This document shows positions 1 through 5,114 of a DNA stretch of 5,780 nucleotides, one piece after another. Numbering within the stretch: position 1 is the stretch's first letter; the number at the start of each line of letters is the position of its first letter. The DNA lies in contig CAZVYG010000143.1 of NCBI GenBank assembly GCA_964631605.1, positions 1 through 5,780 of the forward strand, given 5' to 3'. This stretch comes from JARKQH01 sp964631605 (GTDB lineage: Bacteria; Verrucomicrobiota; Verrucomicrobiia; Limisphaerales; UBA8199). Below the pieces are notes generated by a model. That model was not told where the DNA came from and searched no databases. It saw only the letters and a list, made by a program, of their open reading frames with translations. The position numbers were made by a program, and so were the translations under genes.

Positions 1-5
1 CAAGC

Positions 6-26
6 AAAATCTCACCTTAAAGTGAT
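6..26 (-). terminator. weak candidate terminator downstream of pyk
   Basis: Read on the minus strand, a short stem (TCAC/GTGA, with a possible extra wobble pair) is followed a few bases later by TTTT. It lies about 60 bases past the pyruvate kinase stop codon. The stem is short and not GC-rich, so this may be chance. No gene is visible in bases 1-83. Confidence 0.2.
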
Positions 27-83
27 CTTTCGTGCGGCTCGCTAATGTTTCGGGGTCGGTCCAGGAACCCGCCCACCCGCTTC

Positions 84-1517
84 TTATCCCAACCGAATGA
101 ACTCGAGACGGGGATTGGCGTGCGGGTGGCGGGGCGAGGGGCCGGCGACCAGAATCGCCACGGGGCCGGTTATGCCGTTGGCCTTGAGCCAGTCACGGGC
201 GAATTGCGGCCACTCCTCGGGCTCGGTTTCCACATAAACCGGAAGCACACCGCACGAGAAGGTCAGTCCCTGGCAGACGGCGGTATCGGAGCTGGCGGCC
301 ACAATCCAAACCCCGGGTTTGAAACGGGAAATCAACCTCGCCGTGGTCCCGCTGCGAGTAGGCACAAACACGGCGGCGCAGGGCACCGCGTTCAAGGCGT
401 GCTCGACCACTTCCGCCATGGCCGCCGCTGGAGAAATTCCTTCCGCCGTTTCCTCGCACACGGCGCGCAAGTCCGCCAGCCGGGTGTGAGGGCGGTGGGG
501 TTCAGTCGCGGCCGCAATCCGCGCAAGCATGGCCACCGCTTCCTCGGGGTATTTGCCAATGGCCGACTCGGCCGAAAGCATCAGGCAGTCGGTCCCGTCC
601 AGGATGGCATTGGCCACATCGGTGCTTTCGGCCCGGGTGGGCAGGCGGCTCGAAACCATGGACTCGAGCATCTGGGTCGCCGTGATGACCGGTTTGCCCG
701 CGAGGTTGGCGCGGGCAATCAGCCGCTTCTGAATCAACGCCATTTCGGCGATGGGCACTTCCACTCCCAGATCGCCTCGCGCCACCATGAGGCCGTCCGC
801 CGCGCAGAGAATCTCATCCAGATGTTTCAGCGCGCCCGCGCGCTCGATCTTGGCGATGACAAACGGCTCCCGCCCCGCCGCCCGGGCGGCAGCCCGCAAC
901 GCCTCAAGGTCGTCGGCCCTTTCCACAAAGGATTGGCTCACCGCATCCACCCCCTGGCGGAGGGCGAATTCGAGACAGGCCCGATCATGGTCCGTGAACG
1001 CGCTCATCCCGAGGTCTATTCCAGGCAGGTTCAGCCCTTTGCGCGAGCGGAGCTCTCCCCCCACTGCCACCTGGCACTCAACCTCCGGACCGGCCACACG
1101 CCGAACCTTCAATTGCACCAACCCGTCGTTCAGATACAGCGTGTCGCCCGGCTTGACCACCCGCGGCAGGTTGGCAAAGGTCGTGGACACCCGCCGCGCA
1201 TCCCCCACCACCGGCTCCGAGGTCAGCACAAACATCTGCCCGGCCGCCAGTTGGATCGGCTCGGGCTCGATCGGGCCAAGGCGCATCTTGGGCCCCGGCA
1301 AATCGGCCAGGATGGCAACGCGGCGGCCCGTGTTCCGCTCCGCCGCGCGGATGCTTCGGATGACCTCCTCGTGGCCGGCAAAGTCCCCATGCGAGAAGTT
1401 GAGCCGGGCGATGTTCATTCCCGCGAGAATCAACCGCTCGATCATCTCGGGGGACCGCGAGGCCGGGCCGATCGTGGCGACAATGCGGGTTTTGTGGGTG
1501 GGCACTTGGCTGGTCAT
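84..1517 (-). CDS. pyk: pyruvate kinase
   Basis: Cytoplasmic glycolytic enzyme that transfers phosphate from phosphoenolpyruvate to ADP, giving pyruvate and ATP. The 477-residue product is normal family length. Visible signatures, counted from the ATG at 1517: ARLNFSHG (Arg38, Asn40, Ser42) in the barrel; DLPGPK at 72-77, which opens the mobile B domain (about 75-170); KGLNLPG at 160-166; the catalytic stretch IAKIE with Lys223 and the metal ligand Glu225; ARGDLG with the second ligand Asp249; TATQM with Thr281; then ESTDVANAILDGTD and SAESAIGKYP. A C-terminal domain with SGTTARLISRFKP follows. The stretch after IAKIE departs slightly from the usual signature (Gly where Asp, Glu, Gln, His or Ser is common). 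Leu73, Lys77 and Leu80 suggest a K+-independent enzyme. An in-frame TTG at 1541 would add eight residues, but it sits inside the likely -10 box, so the ATG is preferred. The gene is divergent from the FKBP gene. Identification is secure. Confidence 0.97.
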   Translation of the reverse strand: MTSQVPTHKTRIVATIGPASRSPEMIERLILAGMNIARLNFSHGDFAGHEEVIRSIRAAERNTGRRVAILADLPGPKMRLGPIEPEPIQLAAGQMFVLTSEPVVGDARRVSTTFANLPRVVKPGDTLYLNDGLVQLKVRRVAGPEVECQVAVGGELRSRKGLNLPGIDLGMSAFTDHDRACLEFALRQGVDAVSQSFVERADDLEALRAAARAAGREPFVIAKIERAGALKHLDEILCAADGLMVARGDLGVEVPIAEMALIQKRLIARANLAGKPVITATQMLESMVSSRLPTRAESTDVANAILDGTDCLMLSAESAIGKYPEEAVAMLARIAAATEPHRPHTRLADLRAVCEETAEGISPAAAMAEVVEHALNAVPCAAVFVPTRSGTTARLISRFKPGVWIVAASSDTAVCQGLTFSCGVLPVYVETEPEEWPQFARDWLKANGITGPVAILVAGPSPRHPHANPRLEFIRLG

Positions 1518-1539
1518 GATGTTTGGCAAATCGCCCGCC

Positions 1540-1568
1540 AATCAACTGGACGCGCCCGGCTTTGTCAA
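1540..1568 (-). promoter_or_regulatory. candidate sigma-70 promoter of pyk
   Basis: On the minus strand a perfect TTGACA (complement of 1563-1568) is followed by a 17-base spacer and TTGATT (complement of 1540-1545), a 3-of-6 match to TATAAT. Transcription would start near 1533, about 16 bases before the ATG at 1517. No strong Shine-Dalgarno sequence is visible in that leader. This arrangement argues against the upstream TTG start at 1541. Confidence 0.4.
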
Positions 1569-1679
1569 CTCGCGGCGATGCGCACTAATGTGGTCAGCCG
1601 CGCGCGCGCGGACTGAAAAGCGGTTCAGACTGGACAATTCGCCAATTTGGTGTAAACGACACCCACACGAGATTCAAAC

Positions 1680-1683
1680 AGGA
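1680..1683 (+). promoter_or_regulatory. Shine-Dalgarno sequence of the FKBP gene
   Basis: AGGA lies five bases upstream of the ATG at 1689 and supports that start. The rest of the divergent spacer (1518-1679) shows no confident plus-strand promoter: a TGGACA at 1631 and TGTAAA at 1651 are only 14 bases apart. Confidence 0.5.
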
Positions 1684-1688
1684 ACAAT

Positions 1689-2585
1689 ATGAGAACTGGA
1701 ACAGGTTTAGCGATCTTAGCAGCAATCATCCTCGCCATGGCAATCCCCCGCCCCGCCGCCGCCGCCGAGGAGGGGGCAAAATTCAAGGATGACCGGGAAA
1801 AAGCCAGCTACGGCATCGGCGCCAACATCGGTCAGAACCTCAAGCGCAGCGGAATGGATGTGGATGTTGACATCCTGGCCGGCGCGATCAAGGACGTCAT
1901 CGCCGGGCGCGATCTGAAGATGACCGAACAAGAGGCCCGCGAAGCCATCACCACCTACCAGCAGGAATCGCGGCGGAAGATGGCCGAAAAGAACAAGAAG
2001 GAGGGCGAGGAGTTCATGGCCAAAAACAAGACCAAGGAAGGGGTCAAAACACACGTGGTGACTCTCCCGGACGGCACCAAGGCCGAGTTGCAGTATAAAG
2101 TCATCACCGAAGGCACGGGCGCCACGCCCGGCAGCAATGACATGGTATCAGTCAACTACCGCGGCACGCTCATTAACGGGAAGGAATTCGATAGTTCCGC
2201 CAAACATGGCGGCCAGCCGGCCAAGTTCCAGGCCAACCGCGTCATTCGCGGCTGGACCGAGGCGCTCCAAATGATGAAGGTCGGCTCCAAGTGGGAACTC
2301 TACATCCCCTCCACCCTGGCGTACGGCGACTTCGGCTCCGGCCCCATGATCGAACCGGGCTCGACTCTGATCTTCGAGGTCGAATTGCTTGGCATCGAAG
2401 CCCCCCAGCCGCCGCCCACACCCCAACCGCTCACCAGCGATATTATCAAGGTGCCCTCCGCCGAAGAACTCAAGAAGGGAGCCAAAATCGAAGTCTTGAA
2501 GGCCGAGGATGTCGAAAAAGCCCTCAAGGAGGCCGCGGCCACCAACAAACCAGCAACTGACAAGCCCGACAGCGGAAAGAAATAA
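1689..2585 (+). CDS. secreted FKBP-type peptidyl-prolyl cis-trans isomerase
   Basis: Catalyses cis-trans isomerisation of proline peptide bonds in exported proteins. It is probably periplasmic, or membrane-anchored if the signal is kept. Residues 1-26 are a signal peptide (hydrophobic run, then PAAAA before EE). Residues 33-117 resemble the FKBP_N dimerisation region of Mip/FkpA/FklB proteins (ASYGIGANIGQNLK, then a charged helix rich in Lys and Glu). The FKBP domain spans about 130-236 and keeps the pocket of human FKBP12: Tyr157, Phe167, Asp168, Phe180, Val185-Ile186, Trp189, Tyr212 and Phe229. It should therefore be active. A 60-residue tail follows: a Pro-rich linker at 239-247, then a Lys/Glu-rich helix-like stretch with no cysteine. 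The start is supported by AGGA five bases upstream. The gene is divergent from pyk. Mip-type family membership is well supported; the exact symbol (fkpA, fklB, mip) is not. Confidence 0.93.
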   Translation: MRTGTGLAILAAIILAMAIPRPAAAAEEGAKFKDDREKASYGIGANIGQNLKRSGMDVDVDILAGAIKDVIAGRDLKMTEQEAREAITTYQQESRRKMAEKNKKEGEEFMAKNKTKEGVKTHVVTLPDGTKAELQYKVITEGTGATPGSNDMVSVNYRGTLINGKEFDSSAKHGGQPAKFQANRVIRGWTEALQMMKVGSKWELYIPSTLAYGDFGSGPMIEPGSTLIFEVELLGIEAPQPPPTPQPLTSDIIKVPSAEELKKGAKIEVLKAEDVEKALKEAAATNKPATDKPDSGKK

Positions 2586-2594
2586 TCTCCTGGT

Positions 2595-2789
2595 GTGGCC
2601 GGCGCCTCGAGATTCTGCAGCCGACGCCACGTAACATGGGTGTTGGCGGGACTCCTGTTGCTTTTCGCGCCGCGGGCGCGGGCGCTCTCCCCCGCCGAGG
2701 CCGACGCCGTCTTTGACGCCTTTAACACCGCCTATTACGTGGTCAGCAGCGGGCGGGGATATTACAAAGCCGACACCGGCGGAGGGCGG
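2595..2789 (+). pseudogene. truncated N-terminus of a secreted protein
   Basis: From a GTG nine bases after the FKBP stop, the frame encodes a basic N-terminus, a hydrophobic stretch (VLAGLLLLFAPRARA) that looks like a signal peptide cleaved after ARA, then LSPAEADAVFDAFNTAYYVV and GRGYYKADTGGGR. The wording after the signal reads like the start of a mature secreted enzyme. I associate the AFN..YYV...GYYK.DTGG pattern with GH76-like proteins of Verrucomicrobiota, where an aromatic FW..AE motif should follow; this is recollection only. Instead the likeness stops near 2789. The frame runs on as unrelated Pro/Arg-rich sequence to a stop at 2849, in the leader of the next gene. No Shine-Dalgarno sequence is visible, and a GTG near 2639 is an alternative start. 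Probably a gene remnant; a small real gene is less likely. Confidence 0.5.
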
Positions 2790-2819
2790 TTGTCCGCTCC
2801 ACACGAAATTGGCGCAGGC

Positions 2820-2847
2820 TTGCCTCGCCGGCCGCCGTGTCTATGCT
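2820..2847 (+). promoter_or_regulatory. candidate promoter of the redoxin-thioredoxin gene
   Basis: TTGCCT (2820-2825; 4 of 6 against TTGACA), a 16-base spacer, and TATGCT (2842-2847; 4 of 6 against TATAAT). Transcription would begin about seven bases later, at the GTG start codon at 2854 itself, so the message could be leaderless. That fits the lack of a Shine-Dalgarno sequence. Matches of this quality also arise by chance. Confidence 0.3.
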
Positions 2848-2853
2848 GACGGC

Positions 2854-3972
2854 GTGAAAGCTTTGTGGATCGGAACAGCGGCGGGCATCGCCCTGCTGGC
2901 GCAAGCCCTGTGTCTCGGCGCTCAACCCAGGCCGCTGGAATTGGGAGCGGCGGCTCCGGACTTTACTCTGCCGGGTGTGGACGGACGGAATTATTCCTTG
3001 AAGGACTTTGCGCCGGCCAAAGTGTTGGTGGTCGTCTTCACAGCCAATCATTGTCCAACAGCCCAGTACTATGAAGAGCGGCTCAAGCAATTAACCAGGG
3101 ACTACGAGGCCAAGGGGGTGGCCGTGGTTGCCATTTCACCGAATGACCCGCGGGCGGTGCGTTTGGATGAATTGGGCTGGACGGACCTGGGCGACTCCTT
3201 TGCGGAAATGAAACTGCGCGCCCGCGAACGGGCGTTCAATTTTCCCTACCTCTATGACGGCGATGTCGGCGCAGTATCCCGCGCCTATGGGCCGGTCGCC
3301 ACACCGCATGCTTTCGTGTTCGACAGCCAGCGCAAGCTCCAGTACCAGGGCGCCCTGGACGATTCGGAACGCGTGCAACACGTCCGCCGGCATTACGTCC
3401 GCGAGGTCATTGACGCCTTGCTCGCCGGGCGCCAGCCGCCGGTCACGCGCACCAAGGTGGTCGGCTGCTCCGTCAAATGGTCGGACAAGGCGGCAGGCGT
3501 GAAGACCTACATGGACAAGCTGGCCGCTGAAACGGTATCCGTCCAGCCGGTGGAGGCAGCCGCCCTGCGCGCCTTGCGCAAGAATGAATCCGGCAAGTTT
3601 CGCCTCGTGACCTTCTGGGCGACCTGGTGCGCTCCCTGCATCGCCGAATTCGATGAGTTTGTCACCATCAACCGCATGTACCGCCACCGTGATTTCGAGC
3701 TGGTTACCGTCTCGTTGAACCGTCCCGACGAGCAAAAGGCGGTTCTCGACCTGCTGAAGAAAAAGCAGGCCTCCGGTCGCAACTACATTCTTGCCTCGGC
3801 TGACCGCGAAAAGCTTATTGACGCCTTCGACCCCGATTGGCAGGGAGAGGTGCCCTACACGGTCCTCCTTTCGCCCGAAGGCAAAGTGATTCATCAGGAA
3901 ACCGGCAGCATTGATCCCCTGGCCCTGCGGCGCGCGATTGTCAAGGCCCTCAACGAGCGCAAACCCTGGTAG
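2854..3972 (+). CDS. secreted peroxiredoxin-like/thioredoxin-like fusion protein
   Basis: Predicted exported thiol-disulfide protein of 372 residues with two thioredoxin folds. Residues 1-23 look like a signal peptide (IGTAAGIALLAQALCLGA). The first fold (about 28-195) is of the redoxin/AhpC-TSA type: LGAAAPDFTLPGVDG, then NHCPTA with Cys67 as the likely peroxidatic or reactive cysteine, SPNDP, and the cis-proline in ATPHAFVFD (Pro151). A linker carries VVGCSVKW with a third conserved-looking cysteine, Cys205. The second fold (about 227-372) is TlpA/ResA-like: VTFWATWCAPC with Cys259 and Cys262, and cis-Pro334 in EVPYTVLL. The CAPC pair could reduce a disulfide formed by Cys67; this is inference, and the substrate is unknown. 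The GTG at 2854 is chosen because it directly precedes the signal peptide. An ATG at 2713 would add 47 residues that overlap the upstream remnant and bury the signal. No convincing terminator follows immediately. Confidence 0.88.
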   Translation: MKALWIGTAAGIALLAQALCLGAQPRPLELGAAAPDFTLPGVDGRNYSLKDFAPAKVLVVVFTANHCPTAQYYEERLKQLTRDYEAKGVAVVAISPNDPRAVRLDELGWTDLGDSFAEMKLRARERAFNFPYLYDGDVGAVSRAYGPVATPHAFVFDSQRKLQYQGALDDSERVQHVRRHYVREVIDALLAGRQPPVTRTKVVGCSVKWSDKAAGVKTYMDKLAAETVSVQPVEAAALRALRKNESGKFRLVTFWATWCAPCIAEFDEFVTINRMYRHRDFELVTVSLNRPDEQKAVLDLLKKKQASGRNYILASADREKLIDAFDPDWQGEVPYTVLLSPEGKVIHQETGSIDPLALRRAIVKALNERKPW

Positions 3973-4116
3973 CCGCGGCCTGAGCCAACCGGCTTGCCGA
4001 TGCCCCCCATCATGCCGGCGTCACGCAGTCCTGCCCCGCCGCCCAGCTTTGCACGAAACCCCTGATTCTCCATCCGAGTCCAAACCGTGCCGCCGGGGCG
4101 CCGGGACCGCGGCTAA
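3973..4116. other. non-coding stretch after the redoxin gene
   Basis: GC-rich sequence with no coding frame I recognise. A small stem at about 3983-3997 (GAGCC/GGCTT around AACC) lacks a T-run and is not a convincing terminator. Frames that cross this stretch are Pro/Arg-rich and have no family look. Confidence 0.5.
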
Positions 4117-4312
4117 AGGCGGACGGGAGTTGGGCGCGGCCCTCGGTTATCTCATGGTCCGCAACGGCTCTCTCCTGTGTGAAGCCCCGGCCGGGCGAAA
4201 GGCTTGTAGCACCCAGCCCTCCTCACCCCTTGCTTTTTTGTGTTTCGGCGGCGCGGCGCCATCCCCGGGCGAAAGGAGCGCGGGCATTCCTGCCCGCCCG
4301 TGCGGAGACCGC
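4117..4312 (+). repeat. dispersed palindromic element, partial copy 1
   Basis: Bases 4123-4312 align without gaps to 4801-4990: by hand count 165 of 190 bases match (about 87%), and the likeness extends about six bases further upstream. The copy contains the module AAGCCCC..GGGCGAA (from about 4182), the left stem arm (4243-4261, 19 bases identical to copy 2) and the core hairpin. The likeness ends right after the core hairpin, before the right arm, so this is the left half plus the core of the element. The 25 differences fall 8, 10 and 7 on the three positions of the open frame, which shows no protein-level selection. The longest identical run (4273-4300) is the core hairpin. Confidence 0.85.
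4280..4297. repeat. core hairpin of element copy 1
   Basis: Perfect 7-bp stem GCGGGCA/TGCCCGC with the loop TTCC. It lies inside a 28-base run identical to copy 2. Confidence 0.85.
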
Positions 4313-4365
4313 ACACGCCGGGGCGTTGGCCGGGGGCGGTTGAAGGTCGCGCAGCGTCTTGGAGT

Positions 4366-4387
4366 GCGGCAGTCCCCTGCCGCTTTT
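4366..4387 (+). terminator. GC hairpin plus TTTT, possible terminator in a repeat module
   Basis: A perfect 7-bp stem GCGGCAG/CTGCCGC around TCCC is followed directly by TTTT, the form of a short intrinsic terminator. It could end read-through from the redoxin gene about 390 bases upstream. The surrounding bases (about 4351-4388) resemble a dispersed repeat I associate with Verrucomicrobiota, so termination may be incidental. A 12-bp palindrome (CCCGCCGGCGGG) follows at 4389-4400. Confidence 0.45.
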
Positions 4388-4403
4388 CCCCGCCGGCGGG
4401 ACC

Positions 4404-4467
4404 CACCTTCTCACCTTCGCACCTTCCCACCTTGCTACTTTCGCACCTTCCCACTTTCTCACCTTCT
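4404..4467. repeat. 8-bp tandem repeat, CACCTTCN type
   Basis: Eight consecutive octamers around CACCTTCC/T/G. One pair is altered (7 plus 9 bases), which restores the register. The plus strand is almost all pyrimidine. Bases 4468-4478 are a degenerate edge, and related CACCTTCC units reappear at 4591-4606. Confidence 0.9.
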
Positions 4468-4478
4468 CGCCTCACTCT

Positions 4479-4580
4479 AGTCCCATAGTCCGATAGTCCC
4501 ATAGTCCGATAGTCCCATAGTCCGATAGTCCCATGGTCGAATAGTCCCATGGTCGAATAGTCCCATGGTCGAATAGTCCC
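4479..4580. repeat. 8-bp tandem repeat, AGTCCCAT type (16-bp higher-order unit)
   Basis: Twelve full octamers plus six bases. AGTCCCAT alternates with a partner octamer: AGTCCGAT in the first three pairs (4479-4526), GGTCGAAT in the last three (4527-4574). The higher-order unit is therefore 16 bp, with a switch of variant halfway. All three minus-strand frames stay open through it because the unit lacks stops, giving octapeptide-like repeats that are probably not real protein. Confidence 0.95.
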
Positions 4581-4613
4581 TTTTCGCCTTCCACCTTCCC
4601 ACCTTCCTGCCTT
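4581..4613. repeat. residual CACCTTCC-type repeat bordering the YD-repeat fragment
   Basis: Pyrimidine-rich sequence with degenerate CACCTTCC units, the same type as 4404-4467. The AGTCCCAT array therefore lies inside an older CACCTTC array. YD-repeat coding likeness begins directly after it, at about 4614. Confidence 0.7.
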
Positions 4614-4800
4614 GCCAACAGCCCCTTGGTGAGCCAGATTGAGTTCACCAACAACGGTGCGTGGCGCATGACGACGACCAAGGCCTACGATTCCCTCAAC
4701 CGGCTGACGGAGATTTCGTCCGTGCCGTCCGGAGACGCCCCGGTCAGCTTCGCTTACGATTACAATCTGGCCAATCAGCGCACCTTGCGACGGGAGGCCG
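4614..4800 (+). pseudogene. YD-repeat (RHS family) protein fragment, upstream part
   Basis: The frame starting GCC AAC AGC reads ANSPLVSQIEFTNNG, then MTTTKAYDSLNRLTEIS, and FAYDYNLANQRTLRREADGS. The YDxLxRL and YDYNxANQR patterns are typical of YD/RHS repeats, which form a large secreted beta-strand shell around a toxin or other cargo. There is no proper start: the only upstream candidate in this frame near the homology is a TTG at 4626, with no Shine-Dalgarno sequence, and the upstream sequence is 8-bp repeats. The gene has lost its 5' part, since YD proteins are usually well over a thousand residues. At about 4795-4800 it runs into the dispersed element. The frame stays open through the element until TAG at 5028-5030, so any product would end in unrelated sequence. 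Confidence 0.8.
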
Positions 4801-4859
4801 ACGGCAGTTGGGCACGGCCCTCGGTAGGCTCAAGGTCCGCAACGGCTTTCTGCTATGTG

Positions 4860-4889
4860 AAGCCCCAGCGGGGCGAAATGTTTGTAGCA
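4860..4889. repeat. outer inverted repeat, left arm
   Basis: Pairs with 5040-5069 over 25 of 30 bases, the first 16 (4860-4875) being perfect. The same module, in diverged form, is present in copy 1 from about 4182, so this sequence occurs three times in the window, once inverted. Confidence 0.8.
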
Positions 4890-4917
4890 CCCGGGCCTCC
4901 TCACCCCTTGTTGTTTT

Positions 4918-4937
4918 GTTTTTCGGCGGCGCGGCGC
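4918..4937. repeat. middle inverted repeat, left arm (perfect 20 bp)
   Basis: A perfect inverted complement of 4993-5012, separated by 55 bases that contain the core hairpin. In copy 1 most of this arm is conserved (4243-4261) but its right partner is missing. Confidence 0.9.
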
Positions 4938-4957
4938 CACCCCCGGACCGAAGGAGC

Positions 4958-4975
4958 GCGGGCATTCCTGCCCGC
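4958..4975. repeat. core hairpin of element copy 2
   Basis: Perfect 7-bp stem GCGGGCA/TGCCCGC with loop TTCC, identical to the hairpin at 4280-4297. Confidence 0.85.
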
Positions 4976-4992
4976 CCGCAGGGAGACCGCCC

Positions 4993-5012
4993 GCGCCGCG
5001 CCGCCGAAAAAC
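4993..5012. repeat. middle inverted repeat, right arm (perfect 20 bp)
   Basis: Partner of 4918-4937. It includes GCCGCCGAAAAAC, so one end of the stem is five A/T pairs and a G/C pair and the rest is G/C. Confidence 0.9.
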
Positions 5013-5039
5013 TGCGGAATGAATGGTTAGGCCGTTGCC

Positions 5040-5069
5040 TTCTATCAACATGGCGCCCCGCTGGGGCTT
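5040..5069. repeat. outer inverted repeat, right arm
   Basis: Partner of 4860-4889. Read on the minus strand it is a diverged third copy of the AAGCCCCAGCGGGGCG module. Confidence 0.8.
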
Positions 5070-5114
5070 GGGGTTGGTTGCAATCGCCCCGTGGCCAAGA
5101 GGTCCCGGTCTGGG

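Larger units (their letters stand above)
4795..5069 (+). repeat. dispersed palindromic element, full copy 2 (MITE/REP-like)
   Basis: It shares 4801-4990 with copy 1 and continues through a right half that copy 1 lacks. Three inverted-repeat pairs share one centre near 4965: an outer pair 4860-4889 with 5040-5069 (25 of 30 bases, the first 16 perfect); a middle pair 4918-4937 with 4993-5012 (20 of 20); and an inner hairpin 4958-4975. It encodes no recognisable protein. It sits inside a YD-repeat gene and brings in the TAG at 5028-5030. I found no clear target-site duplication. The right limit is uncertain: recognisable YD-repeat coding resumes at about 5139, so up to 70 more bases may belong to the insertion. 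Confidence 0.8.

Noticed and set aside
45..1616. Long plus-strand open frame (523 residues) opposite pyruvate kinase
   Set aside because: It is Arg/Gly/His-rich with no family look and lies antisense to a clearly real gene. High GC content leaves such shadow frames open.
751..1692. Second plus-strand frame of 313 residues reaching into the FKBP start
   Set aside because: Another antisense shadow of pyk, Ser/Arg-rich, with no motif.
2713..2853. ATG at 2713 as start of the redoxin gene
   Set aside because: It would add 47 residues that overlap the upstream remnant and place the signal peptide internally. The GTG at 2854 fits better.
3911..4480. Plus-strand frame of 189 residues across element copy 1
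   Set aside because: It begins inside the redoxin gene and crosses a dispersed repeat and octamer arrays. The matching peptide in copy 2 exists only because the DNA repeats, and differences are spread evenly over codon positions.
4404..4580. CRISPR array
   Set aside because: Units of 8 or 16 bp in direct tandem with no unique spacers; this is a satellite.
4152..4681. Minus-strand frames with octapeptide repeats (DYGT/WDYRTMGL type)
   Set aside because: They come from an 8-bp DNA repeat without stop codons. Three overlapping frames are open at once, so none is specially coding.
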